DNA of 64,000 nt from Synechococcus sp. CS-1330. GTDB taxonomy: Bacteria > Cyanobacteriota > Cyanobacteriia > PCC-6307 > Cyanobiaceae. The stretch is taken from assembly GCA_025128025.1 (NCBI GenBank), contig JAHLYR010000065.1:1-64000 (forward strand). Direction: 5' to 3'. The notes under the pieces were generated by a model. The model made no database searches and was not told the DNA's origin. It was given only the letters and a program-made list of their open reading frames with translations. Of the stretch, positions 51,466 to 59,415 are shown one piece after another; position 1 is the stretch's first letter, and each line of letters starts with the position of its first letter. The position numbers and the translations under genes are program-made.

Positions 51466-51918
51466 ATGGCGCCCCCACGCTTTGATCCCCATGGCTATTT
51501 GGAGGCCGGCATCCATCGCTGCACGTTGGAAGAGCTGGAGGAGCTGTTTGGCTGGAACGCTTGCCGTAGACAGCTACTCGCCCAGCTCAGAAAGTTTGTG
51601 GAGAATGAGCTGATGCAAGCCGCCGGTCAACTGCCACCGCTGGTGCTTGATGGCACCTTCGTTACACGGCACGAAAGCCCAGCCGAGATCGTGGCGGTGT
51701 TGCTTCTCGATGAGATCGCAGCAGAGAGCTTTTGGGATGGGGCTGATCTCTATACCTCGCACAAGACGCTTCACTCTCGCTACCAGATCCGCCTGTACGT
51801 CCATTCCGCGTTCTACGGCATGGATGCATTGAGCAGGGTCCAGGTGATCGACATCGTGGAACTGCTGGAGAAAGGCCTCGATGCCAAGCACATCAAAGGT
51901 GTGGTGAGGTTGAACTGA
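51466..51918 (+). CDS. DUF6932-like protein with degraded nucleotidyltransferase motif
   Basis: The start PPRFDPHGYLEAGIHRCTLE and ELFGWNACRRQLLAQLRKFV match DUF6932 proteins, a minimal-nucleotidyltransferase-like family. The usual DGSF...DID motif reads VLDGTFVTRHESPAEIVAVL, so the metal-binding Asp pair is lost. 150 residues. Its stop overlaps the next start by one base. May act as an inactive sensor or antitoxin in a two-gene unit. Confidence 0.55.
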   Translation: MAPPRFDPHGYLEAGIHRCTLEELEELFGWNACRRQLLAQLRKFVENELMQAAGQLPPLVLDGTFVTRHESPAEIVAVLLLDEIAAESFWDGADLYTSHKTLHSRYQIRLYVHSAFYGMDALSRVQVIDIVELLEKGLDAKHIKGVVRLN

Positions 51919-52934
51919 TGAGCAGCTGGCTCGATGCAATGGAAGCCAAAGCGCGGCTGATCCATCAGGAAATCCTGGGAGCCCAGGAGCTTGCCCGCCG
52001 CTCCGGGAAGGATCCACGGGAGTTCACCGAACCTCTCTACGCCGAGCTAACCCGTTACTACCGCAACAACTTCTCCTATGCCCTGCTCGCCGACAACGCC
52101 GACCTGATCGCCCGTTACCGCGGCCCGGGGGTCGCTCATCGTGAGCCGCCGGTGTCTTTGGTGACGGATGTCTTTGGCCGGCTGCGCAAGGAAATCCAGT
52201 TGGTGGCCAAGGCGATCGCCGGGATGGAGGAGAAGAAGGTGCGCTGGCCCGCCGATCTCGACCCCCAACTAGCTGGGGTGACCTACGGCAGCCTGGTGGT
52301 GGGCATGCGCGTACCAAGACCCGGAGATGCGGGTGCTGACGGTCAGGCAGTGCTGCCCGGAGTTAGCGACGACCTCTATCGGGCCGTGCAGACAGCGGTG
52401 CAGAGCCTGCCGGCGATTCCACGCCTGATCCAGGACGGTGTGATCAGTGAGGCCATCTACGAGCAATTCCCCGATCCAGCCGTACGCGACACGCTGATGG
52501 TGGCGGCCAAGCGCCTGGCACCCTCAGCCCAGAACAAGGCGATCAGTGAACTGTTCCTCAGCGGCCCGCAGCCCAGTGAAGCGCTGGGACCCGCCCAGGC
52601 ACTCACCAAGCAGAGCCGCCAGATCCTGCTACGCAGCCTGAACGCGCCCAGCAACCGTCGTATGAAAGCGAACGGCGAGTTCGAAGGCGTGGTGCGGGAG
52701 GTTGACCTTGATGCCCGCCGCTTTGAAATCAGGGGGCGCGGCGCAAGCGTCGGTATGCGCTGCATCTACGAGCCCGCCTATGACGGCCAAATCATCAGCA
52801 TGCTCAACGCCGCCGTGCGGGTGAAGGGCAGCTACGAGGCCGCAGCTGATGAGCAGCCCAGGCTGGTGAGAGTTGAGCAGATCACCGTGACCCGACCACC
52901 GAATCAGCAGCTGGTGCTCGGCGTCGAACCATAG
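51918..52934 (+). CDS. Partner of DUF6932-like gene, unknown (338 aa)
   Basis: The N-terminal part is helical (MEAKARLIHQEILGAQELAR; LYAELTRYYRNNFSYALLAD), with a middle IPRLIQDGVISEAIYEQFPD. The C-terminal 80 residues look like a small beta-barrel domain: GEFEGVVREVDLDARRFEIR, RVKGSYEA and PRLVRVEQITV. Strictly coupled to the gene before it. No family name is known to me. Confidence 0.55.
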   Translation: MSSWLDAMEAKARLIHQEILGAQELARRSGKDPREFTEPLYAELTRYYRNNFSYALLADNADLIARYRGPGVAHREPPVSLVTDVFGRLRKEIQLVAKAIAGMEEKKVRWPADLDPQLAGVTYGSLVVGMRVPRPGDAGADGQAVLPGVSDDLYRAVQTAVQSLPAIPRLIQDGVISEAIYEQFPDPAVRDTLMVAAKRLAPSAQNKAISELFLSGPQPSEALGPAQALTKQSRQILLRSLNAPSNRRMKANGEFEGVVREVDLDARRFEIRGRGASVGMRCIYEPAYDGQIISMLNAAVRVKGSYEAAADEQPRLVRVEQITVTRPPNQQLVLGVEP

Positions 52935-53294
52935 ATCAGGTCACGCACTTTGCTCAAGCAACGTATGGGCATCCAATGTCCCGCTGGGAGGCCAGGTCCT
53001 GAGCTGGCTCTGACATGGCCACGCCTCTCGCTTCTGTTCCTGCCTCCGTTCACCGGTATCCCGCCCGCCGGATGCACTTCTCTGCCAAAGGAGTTGAGCT
53101 GCTCATCGAGCGCCAGGCCGAGCAGCCACGAATCCCGAGCTGGAGGCCCTGCTGCCCTTCTGAGGGCTTAGGCCCCTTTTTCTCAGGCCTGGGTTGTGCG
53201 CAGCAGAATGGACATATGGAATCCACCACCATGCACACGTTTTCAATGTTGGAGGGAAATTTCGTGGACTCCTCAGAGTGAGCGCAACAACGAC
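52935..53294. other. Intergenic region without a credible gene
   Basis: 360 bp between the DUF6932 unit and the convergent RelE remnant. Overlapping short open frames show no ribosome site or family. GGGC-TTAG-GCCC followed by CTTTTTCTC (about 53163-53181) may be a weak terminator for the plus-strand unit. Confidence 0.4.
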
Positions 53295-53459
53295 TCATAG
53301 GCCTTGTGCAGGCAGGGTTGCGTGAACCTTCTTGAATCTGAGGGATGGGTGCGACGGTTTATCTCGCCACAGTTGGTAGGCGCGCTTGATTTTCCGCCTC
53401 CTCTCCAAGGGTGCCTGGATGTAGAGCTGCCGGAACTGGTCGGTCGTAACCGAGTTCAC
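53295..53459 (-). pseudogene. Truncated RelE/HigB-like toxin
   Basis: GTG 53459 overlaps the antitoxin stop. The product has TTDQFRQLYIQAPLERRRKI, KRAYQLWRDKPSHPSLRFKK, and VHATLPAQGL, then stops at residue 54. RelE-type toxins with this pattern continue for about 35 more residues with the catalytic beta strands, which are missing. The toxin is therefore probably dead, while its antitoxin remains intact. Confidence 0.75.
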
Positions 53460-53671
53460 TGCAACTGGTCGATGGGCTGAACCCGGCCGGCCTGGAAATC
53501 CTGAATGGCTTCATTGGCCATCCGCTCCAACAGATTCGGCGAGTCGGCAAAAAGTGCGCTCCATCGCTCTTCCGATTCCATTTCCTCAAGCAGGATCGCC
53601 GCCAGAGCATCCTGTTCCTCCTCAGGAAGCTGGGCAGCAGTGGCAACCGCGGTCGACAAGGCTTGAGTCAT
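53456..53671 (-). CDS. Antitoxin of RelE-type module
   Basis: A 71-residue acidic protein: LSTAVATAAQLPEEEQDALA, AILLEEMESEERW, and a C-terminal toxin-binding tail (NEAIQDFQAGRVQPIDQLQ). The composition and overlap with the RelE-like gene fit a type II antitoxin. Its toxin is truncated, so it may serve only as an anti-addiction protein. Confidence 0.75.
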   Translation of the reverse strand: MTQALSTAVATAAQLPEEEQDALAAILLEEMESEERWSALFADSPNLLERMANEAIQDFQAGRVQPIDQLQ

Positions 53672-53749
53672 CGCTTCCGCTCCAGATCAGAGGTCTTAAT
53701 CCATTCTGTCAGGCGCAGCCAGCGGTCACCGGAGAGTGGCGGGCCCTGC

Positions 53750-54013
53750 TCAGAGCGACTGCTCCAGGGCAGCCAGCACCGAATCGGCAGCCAGCCCAAG
53801 GTCGCCGTCAGCCAGGAAGCTCTCCAAGCGCTGGTCAATCAGCTGCCGATCGGCGTCGGTGAGCTCAGGGCCGTTTTGCTCGGCAGCGATCGAGTCCCAG
53901 AGGGTCTGGACCAGCTCCATCCGTTGCGCCAGGGGCAGGGTCAGCAGGTCATTCACCACAGGCAATGCCGGCAGCACCGGAGGGCTGGGACCCTTAAACC
54001 GTAGCGGGGGCAT
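53750..54013 (-). CDS. Orphan addiction-module antitoxin-like protein
   Basis: The C-terminal 65 residues have the pattern VNDLLTLPLAQRMELVQTLW, DSIAAEQNGPELTDADRQLI and DQRLESFLADGDLG of TIGR02574-type antitoxins. ATG 54013 gives 87 residues; a GTG (VVNDLLT) is an alternative start. No toxin follows; only 78 bp separate it from the next antitoxin on the same strand. Confidence 0.65.
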   Translation of the reverse strand: MPPLRFKGPSPPVLPALPVVNDLLTLPLAQRMELVQTLWDSIAAEQNGPELTDADRQLIDQRLESFLADGDLGLAADSVLAALEQSL

Positions 54014-54166
54014 TGGGGCAAGTCGCCACCGGGCCGTCAAACACCCACCTAAATCCCTCGTCCAGTCCTCGCGCTGCGTCAAGGATCGGGCCATGCGCCC
54101 CATTGGGGCGTCCTTGTCATATCCCTGCGGCTGGCCGTTGGGGGTGGGGTTCTCTGCCGTCCCCAG

Positions 54167-54754
54167 ATGGCTGCCCCGCTTTCCCGCTCTGCCCTCCGTG
54201 CCCGCGATGCCCTGGTGCTCGAGCACCTGTCGCTGGCAGATGCCGTTGCCTCAGCTGTAGCCCGCCGCTTCTTCCCTTTGGTTGAGCGGGAGGATCTGAT
54301 CCAGGTAGCTAGAGAAGCCCTGCTCCGTTCAGTGCTGCGCTGTAGAGCAGGTGAGCCAGCTGAGCCCTATCTGCGCCGCTGCATCTCAGGTGCCCTGCAG
54401 CATCACCTGCGCGATCGGGTGCGGCTGGTGCGCATTCCACGCCGGCTGCATGAGCAGGGTCAGTGCCCCCTGGGTCACATCAGCCTTGATGGCCACGCCG
54501 ATGGCGAGCCGTGCCTGCTCGATCAGCTGGCGGCCCCAGAGCAAGAAGCAGCCGGGCCCGCTGATGATCTGGCGCTGGAGCAGCTAGTAGATCAGCTGCC
54601 TGCAGCTCAAGCCACGGCCCTGAGGCTCACCATCCTCGAGGGCCTCTCGCTCCGGCAGGCGGCAGAGCAGCTGGAGATCAGCGCCATGTCGGTGCAGCGG
54701 GCCCAGAAGAAAGCTCTTGAGGCTCTGCGGCAGCAGCTGGTGGGCGGGGGCTGA
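54167..54754 (+). CDS. Sigma-70 family RNA polymerase sigma factor
   Basis: A 195-residue sigma factor with a region 2-like segment (LSLADAVASAVARRFFPLVE, REDLIQVAREALLRSVLR), a region 3-like helix (YLRRCISGALQHHLRDRVRL), and region 4 (LRLTILEGLSLRQAAEQLEI, SAMSVQRAQKKALEALRQQL). The size and missing region 1 suggest a group 3-type factor. Its neighbours are toxin-antitoxin and decayed genes, so it may serve the island. Confidence 0.85.
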   Translation: MAAPLSRSALRARDALVLEHLSLADAVASAVARRFFPLVEREDLIQVAREALLRSVLRCRAGEPAEPYLRRCISGALQHHLRDRVRLVRIPRRLHEQGQCPLGHISLDGHADGEPCLLDQLAAPEQEAAGPADDLALEQLVDQLPAAQATALRLTILEGLSLRQAAEQLEISAMSVQRAQKKALEALRQQLVGGG

Positions 54755-54833
54755 GGCCCCTCCTGCCAGCTGGTCAGTGGGCCGGCATGAGCTTGCCAAG
54801 CGCGGCCGCACCTGCTTCTCGTCCAGCTGCGCC

Positions 54834-55400
54834 ATGCTCATAGAGGCCATCCAGCCGGTCGCGCTCAAGAGCGCCAAAGGCGACGACGAATACCTGGCGG
54901 TGGTGCAGGGATTTGGCGACATCCCCGACACCAATGTCCAGCTGCCTGTTCTCGCCCATGTTGGAGTCACGGCCTGGCTGGTGCAGAGCGCTGACTTCCA
55001 GCTAATCGAGCAGCAGATCAACCGCGGCTTCCCTGTGCCCTGCGGCTAGATCCACCAAAGCCCGGTGGATCGGCCCACTGGCTCAGGGCACTGGCTGGTC
55101 GTTGTCGGCCACACCCCCACCCATGTGGTAGCGAACGATCCCTGGGGTGAGCCGGATCTGATTCACGGCGCCACCCTCAATGCCAAGGGGATGGGGTTGC
55201 GTTTCTCACGGCTGAATTACCGCTTCGCGGGCCTGCGGCTACGGCAAGCGCTGGATGGTGGAGCCGATCGGCGGCGGTGCCTATGGTGCCCGGTGTCAAC
55301 TACGTAGGCGGGCGCGCCTACCTAATTGTCGCCGTGCACTATGGCTATGCCCCGGGCAGGGGCTGGGCCGTGGTGGTGGACGCCATCCTCATAGGCGCCA
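54834..55400 (+). pseudogene. Decayed C39-like peptidase gene
   Basis: Frame 1 reads LPVLAHVGVTAWLVQSADFQ...INRGFPVPCG, then TAG (55047-55049). In the same frame it continues VDRPTGSGHWLVVVGHTPTH and VVANDPWGEPDL, with the His and Asp of a C39-like peptidase. The frame is then lost and pieces resume as MVEPIGGGAYG and YAPGRGWAVVV in other frames. The N-terminal Cys half is also missing. Probably an island gene in decay. Confidence 0.6.
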
Positions 55401-55494
55401 CAGCAGAGCAGCGCCGATCAGATGTTCCATCTTTGCTGCGCCCTCACAGCTGGAGGCATTGCTGAGGGCTGCAGCCCCCTTTCTCTGATCATCA

Positions 55495-55512
55495 CCGTAC
55501 AGTGTCCGTACG
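55495..55512. promoter_or_regulatory. CCGTAC repeat operator before the TacAT module
   Basis: CCGTAC occurs at 55495-55500 and 55506-55511, exactly 11 bp apart. The outer bases also make CGTAC-N7-GTACG, a symmetric site. It lies just upstream of the DUF1778 antitoxin start, where such antitoxins bind to repress their own operon. Confidence 0.55.
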
Positions 55513-55518
55513 TTTCGG

Positions 55519-55851
55519 GTGGTTGTCGCCTTGACCAGCACCAAGTCGCAGGGCCACCGGCCGGCCAAGACCAGCCGAATCGAGCTGCGGGCCACAGAAG
55601 ACGACCGCGACCTGCTGGATCGGGCTGCTATGGCCCTCGGCACCGACCGCAGTTCCTTCCTCCTGGCCCAGGGGCGCCTGGCGGCCCAGCGGGTGCTGGC
55701 CGACCGGGAGCAGTTCGTGCTCGATGCCGACGGCCAAAAGGAGTGGAAGCGGATCAACAGCCGCCCGGCCCGCAACCTGCCGGGGCTGGCGCGCCTGCTG
55801 CAGCGGCCGTCGCCCTTTGTCACTCCAGTGGGGGATCAGCCCGAGGCATGA
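55519..55851 (+). CDS. DUF1778 (TacA-type) antitoxin
   Basis: An RHH N-terminus (SRIELRATEDDRDLLDRAAM, ALGTDRSSFLLAQGRLAAQR), then VLADREQFVLDADGQKEWKR and a flexible tail. This is the standard DUF1778 antitoxin. GTG 55519 was chosen; TTG 55531 is possible. The next gene is its GNAT toxin, overlapping by 4 bp. Confidence 0.85.
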   Translation: MVVALTSTKSQGHRPAKTSRIELRATEDDRDLLDRAAMALGTDRSSFLLAQGRLAAQRVLADREQFVLDADGQKEWKRINSRPARNLPGLARLLQRPSPFVTPVGDQPEA

Positions 55852-56372
55852 GCGGCTACCAACCGCCAGAGCTGTTGGCGGGCCGTCACCAGCTCGCAGG
55901 CTTCCGCTGCCGATCGGAAGAGCAGACCGCATGGATGGTTGAGACAGCCCGGCAGGCCCATGGCACCGGCACCACCCGTGTGTTTGTGGTCACCGAAGTG
56001 GATCAGACGCATGTGATCGCCTACTACGCATGGTGCATGGCGAGCGTGGCGATTGTGGATCTGCCCGAGCGGCTGCGCCGTGGTGCCGGCCGCTACCCCC
56101 AGCCCATCGCCCTGCTGGCTCGTCTGGGTGTCGACCAACGCCATGAAGGCCAGGGCCTTGGCGCTGCCTTGTTGCTGGATGTGATCACCCGGATCGCCAG
56201 CCTGGGCGATGGGGTCGGCTGCCGCGGCTTGCTGGTCCATGCCGAGTCCGAGCAGGCCCGGAGCTTCTACGAGCACCTGATCCCGGAGTTCGAGCGATCA
56301 CCCACCGATCCGCTGCACCTGCTGCTGCTGCTCAAGGACATCCGCCGCACGCTGGGCGCGCTGCCCCGTTGA
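55848..56372 (+). CDS. GNAT toxin, TacT type
   Basis: The ATG at 55848 overlaps the antitoxin stop (ATGA). Product: VTEVDQTHVIAYYAWCMASV, then LGVDQRHEGQGLGAALLLDV (acetyl-CoA loop Q/R-x-x-G-x-G/A) and VHAESEQARSFYEHLIPEFE. TacT-type toxins acetylate aminoacyl-tRNA and stop translation. Full length at 174 residues. Confidence 0.85.
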   Translation: MSGYQPPELLAGRHQLAGFRCRSEEQTAWMVETARQAHGTGTTRVFVVTEVDQTHVIAYYAWCMASVAIVDLPERLRRGAGRYPQPIALLARLGVDQRHEGQGLGAALLLDVITRIASLGDGVGCRGLLVHAESEQARSFYEHLIPEFERSPTDPLHLLLLLKDIRRTLGALPR

Positions 56373-56514
56373 CTAGCAGATTATCGCCCAGTTTTGATGA
56401 GTAGCCCTAGATAGCCAGGACACAGGCCCAATTGATGTCAAAAACTGCATAAACAAGCAGGATTGACAGGGCGCAAGGAAAGCGCTATTAAGAAAAAAGA
56501 TTTAGACTATCTCA

Positions 56515-56817
56515 ATGCCAGGGATCAAGTACTCGATTGATTATCAAGAAGCCACTGGATCGGGCACCAGGCCAATCGATGACGGAGAAGTCATTGGAAT
56601 CAGATTTGACGATGAGAATGGCTTCGCTCTGATACCAAACGTCGGAGACTATGTTCATATCGGATCTGATCCGTCCGGGCAGAGGGCGGAATTTGCTGGA
56701 GTGGTTCGGAGTCGCTCATTCTTTTATCAGCGGACTGACGAAGAGACGGTTTTTTGTCACGTCAATATCGTTGTCGAGCATTCAGAGATTGATACAGGCC
56801 TTCTTATCAAGGAGTGA
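56515..56817 (+). CDS. Hypothetical protein (100 aa), first of FRG operon
   Basis: A beta-rich, acidic protein: GIKYSIDYQEATGSGTRPID, GIRFDDENGFALIPNVGDYV, FAGVVRSRSFFYQR, HVNIVVEHSEIDTGLLIKE. It ends in a strand-rich domain and looks like a small sensor or carrier, with no known family. Base composition is low-GC like the FRG gene, unlike neighbours on either side. Confidence 0.5.
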   Translation: MPGIKYSIDYQEATGSGTRPIDDGEVIGIRFDDENGFALIPNVGDYVHIGSDPSGQRAEFAGVVRSRSFFYQRTDEETVFCHVNIVVEHSEIDTGLLIKE

Positions 56818-56824
56818 TGGCTGG

Positions 56825-56983
56825 ATGAATACGTCGGACAATAGACGCCGTTGGGAGCATTTCTTGAGGCCGTTAAACAATAAAGTGGATTCAATATTCG
56901 AATCAATCCTGGCCTTGAAGGCACAGCCAAATCGCGCGAGCCAAAGCTGTCATATACCTGTGGCAAAGTGGAAGTTTTATTGA
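56825..56983 (+). CDS. Small hypothetical protein (52 aa), FRG operon
   Basis: ATG 56825, 7 bp after the previous stop, reads NTSDNRRRWEHFLRPLNNKV, then DSIFESILALKAQPNRASQS, with a basic C-terminus. Stop at 56983, only 12 bp before the FRG gene. Helical and basic; may be a partner or chaperone. Support is positional. Confidence 0.4.
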   Translation: MNTSDNRRRWEHFLRPLNNKVDSIFESILALKAQPNRASQSCHIPVAKWKFY

Positions 56984-56995
56984 GGATATCTTGCT

Positions 56996-57943
56996 ATGAA
57001 GCCAAGTGATTTCTGGAAGCCGTTTGAGGTTGAGATGGACTCTTTTGAGGCGCATCAGACTGTGCTTGGTCGGGTAATGGAAAAGGCAGTTAACGACAAT
57101 CGTACTTTTGCCTGGAGAGGACAAAGTGATGCTGGATGGGGCTTGCAAGCCTCACTAAATCGGCGGCTAAGTCTTACAATGGGAAAGATTGCACTTGAAG
57201 ACGACCTCGCCAGAAGAGAGGGTCAGATTCTGGCTGACTTGCACCGGTGGGGATTGCATGCATCGCAATCAACTGGGAGGTTGTCAGTGCTCGGTCAGTT
57301 GGCAATGCTTCAACACTATGGTGCTCCCACTCGTCTACTCGACGTTACTTTCAACGCGTGGGTAGGAGCCTGGTTTGCAGTTGAAAAGAAATGGGATAAC
57401 GGGGAACCTAAATATGAAAACGCTGATGCACGCTTGTTTGCTATTGACGTCACTGATCGACTTATCAATGAGCAAGATGACCGGCGCTCTTGGGAGGACA
57501 TGTTAACTCGCCCATGGTCCGGAAGGGATCCTGAACTTGTCTCACGAAAGGAATGGACGACATCTGTTTTTGCATGGAAGCCGCCAAGTATTGATGGAAG
57601 AATTGCCGCTCAGAATGGTGCTTTTTTGTTTGGTGGGGTGCCGATGACAGAGAAGCCAGATGGAAAAAGATTTCAGCTTCCCAAATCATCCACGAGTCCT
57701 GAGAAATGGACAATTGACGAAGTCCGTCGTTCGGCTTGTCTTGCTATCCGACCAAATGTTTTTAGTTCTTCTAAAGGGGCAAAGTCGAGCACAGGAGCTT
57801 TATATAGCTTTAGGATAAAAGCGCAAGCAAAGCACGAGATCCGCGATCGGCTTGATCGCTTGTTTGGATATAGGCATGCGACAATCTATCCCGACTATAC
57901 GGGATTTGCGTTGTATGGCACTCCGCTGCTGCGCTCGCAATAA
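56996..57943 (+). CDS. FRG-domain protein
   Basis: A 315-residue protein with the FRG pattern: NRTFAWRGQSDAGWGLQASL (F-x-W/R-G-Q), AMLQHYGAPTRLLDVTFNAW, VGAWFAVEKK and GRIAAQNGAFLFGGVP, with DNA/RNA-like basic patches near the end. FRG proteins appear in mobile elements and defence contexts; mechanism is not certain. Low GC marks it as acquired. It ends the island cargo. Confidence 0.8.
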   Translation: MKPSDFWKPFEVEMDSFEAHQTVLGRVMEKAVNDNRTFAWRGQSDAGWGLQASLNRRLSLTMGKIALEDDLARREGQILADLHRWGLHASQSTGRLSVLGQLAMLQHYGAPTRLLDVTFNAWVGAWFAVEKKWDNGEPKYENADARLFAIDVTDRLINEQDDRRSWEDMLTRPWSGRDPELVSRKEWTTSVFAWKPPSIDGRIAAQNGAFLFGGVPMTEKPDGKRFQLPKSSTSPEKWTIDEVRRSACLAIRPNVFSSSKGAKSSTGALYSFRIKAQAKHEIRDRLDRLFGYRHATIYPDYTGFALYGTPLLRSQ

Positions 57944-57963
57944 TTCTATTGCTCAGTTAGCAG

Positions 57964-58713
57964 TCATGAAACCCTCTTCAAATACCCATCCGGCGCCACG
58001 CTAATCAACAGCTTATTGTCGATGTCCTTGTCGATCTCAAACTCGGGATGGGTCTTCAGCCATTCATGGACGGCAGTTTTGGGATTGTTGCCAACGTCCC
58101 AGGCGCGATCGGGGAAGGAGCCGACGGGTAGGTCTTCAATGGCAGTGTCGAACACGATGCAGTAGCTGCCGACGGACACCAGATCGGCGTAAGCATTCAG
58201 CTCGGCGAGCACGTGCTCATGCGTGTGGTTGGAATCCAAGGACACCAGCACCCGACCAACGCCATCGGCATGGCTTCGCACTTGCTCAATGATGTCGGGA
58301 TCGATCGAGGATCCCTCAATCAGCTCCATTTTGAAGCGCAGGGGGTGCTCGTCGAGGGCTTTGCGATTATGGGGGCGGATATCGATGTCAACGCCGACGA
58401 CTTTGCGGGGAGATTGGCGGGGATCCAGGCCTTCCATTACATCGAGGAGGCAGAGCATCGATGCAGAGAGAACGAGAGAGCCGCCGTGAGCTATGCCAGT
58501 TTCAATGATGAGATTTGGCTTTACAAGTGAAACGAGCTCTTGGAAGGCGACAATGTCTTGAGGATATTGAATAATAGGGCGCTCAAGCCAGTCAAAACAG
58601 TAAGAGTATTTTGCGTCAACTGTTGCTTTGAAAAACTGTCCTGCTACATCTTGAATTGCCTGATTAGTGGCGTTGGATCCAATAATACTTTCGCGCTCAG
58701 CTTTGATTTCCAT
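57964..58713 (-). CDS. CmcI-type (cephalosporin hydroxylase family) methyltransferase
   Basis: A Rossmann methyltransferase of 249 residues: PNLIIETGIAHGGSLVLSAS (SAM site), VVGVDIDIRPHNRKALDEHP, GRVLVSLDSNHTHEHVLAEL (acidic metal site), and VFDTAIEDLPVG. Family members O-methylate sugars or lipids. With the next two genes it suggests a surface-glycan modification set. Confidence 0.85.
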   Translation of the reverse strand: MEIKAERESIIGSNATNQAIQDVAGQFFKATVDAKYSYCFDWLERPIIQYPQDIVAFQELVSLVKPNLIIETGIAHGGSLVLSASMLCLLDVMEGLDPRQSPRKVVGVDIDIRPHNRKALDEHPLRFKMELIEGSSIDPDIIEQVRSHADGVGRVLVSLDSNHTHEHVLAELNAYADLVSVGSYCIVFDTAIEDLPVGSFPDRAWDVGNNPKTAVHEWLKTHPEFEIDKDIDNKLLISVAPDGYLKRVS

Positions 58714-58743
58714 CGACAGATTGGATTCGGAATTTTCCTTGAG

Positions 58744-59412
58744 TTATCTTACTAGAGGGCGTGCTGGGTTTCCTGTAACTACGACACCGGTTGAGACATC
58801 TTTCGTGACAACAGCGCCGGCACCTACAGTCGCCCCTGAGCCAATGCGCAGTCGAGGGAGAATGGTTGCATTGATGCCGACAAACACATTGTCTTCAAGT
58901 GTGACCTCCCCGGCAAGCGCCGCCCGAGGGGCAAGGTGACAGTTCCTCCCGATTGTGCAATCATGGTCGACATTTGCGCCGGAATTGATGATTGAGTAAT
59001 CGCCAATAGACGCAAAAGGGCCAATTATCGAACCGGCAAGTAGTTGAATGTTTCTTCCGATGTCTGCGGTGCGACTGATGATAGCTGTCTTGTGAATTAA
59101 GGACCTTGGCCTGAATCCATGGCTCTCCATAAATTGAGTCATTGACTCTCGAGCCTTGCCATTGCCTCCTCCAATCGCAGCGATGCAGTCAATATCAACG
59201 GGTCTTAGCTTTTGATCTCTTAGATTGATAATAAAAGCTAGTAGGCCATCGGCGCCGTATGAGATTGGGATCCCGGCAAGCGGAGATTCTACATTGGGAT
59301 CATTGTCAAATAAGTGAATAATCTCAACGCCCTCGCCGAGTAATACGTCATAAGCGATTTTGGCTTGTCCGGTGGCACCCCAGATAATGCAGGGGCGACT
59401 GGATTCTTTCAT
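58744..59412 (-). CDS. NeuD-family sugar O/N-acetyltransferase
   Basis: The N-terminal PglD-like nucleotide-fold part (CIIWGATGQAKIAYDVLLGE) is followed by a left-handed beta-helix of hexapeptide repeats (IISRTADIGRNIQLLAGSII; NCHLAPRAALAGEVTLEDNV; ILPRLRIGSGATVGAGAVVT). It acetylates an amino sugar made by the following DegT enzyme, with a 3-bp gap. Confidence 0.88.
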   Translation of the reverse strand: MKESSRPCIIWGATGQAKIAYDVLLGEGVEIIHLFDNDPNVESPLAGIPISYGADGLLAFIINLRDQKLRPVDIDCIAAIGGGNGKARESMTQFMESHGFRPRSLIHKTAIISRTADIGRNIQLLAGSIIGPFASIGDYSIINSGANVDHDCTIGRNCHLAPRAALAGEVTLEDNVFVGINATILPRLRIGSGATVGAGAVVTKDVSTGVVVTGNPARPLVR

Positions 59413-59415
59413 GCT

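Larger units (their letters stand above)
47257..57950. mobile_element. tRNA-Arg-linked island with phage recombination and TA genes
   Basis: A tyrosine integrase directly follows the tRNA, and the cargo is phage-like (Gp157, Rad52), toxin-antitoxin, a sigma factor and an FRG operon. No second copy of the tRNA 3' end was found before 64000, so the right boundary is not proven; 57950 is the last clearly accessory gene before the sugar genes. The phage-tail-like block after 60960 may belong to the same element. Confidence 0.55.

Noticed and set aside
51299-51613. Open frame starting MSPRSSCAAGRG between Rad52 and DUF6932 genes
   Set aside because: It overlaps the start of the well-supported DUF6932-like gene in another frame and resembles no family.
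52950-53281. Overlapping open frames after the DUF6932 unit
   Set aside because: No ribosome site, domain or composition signal; the 3' part contains a terminator-like hairpin.
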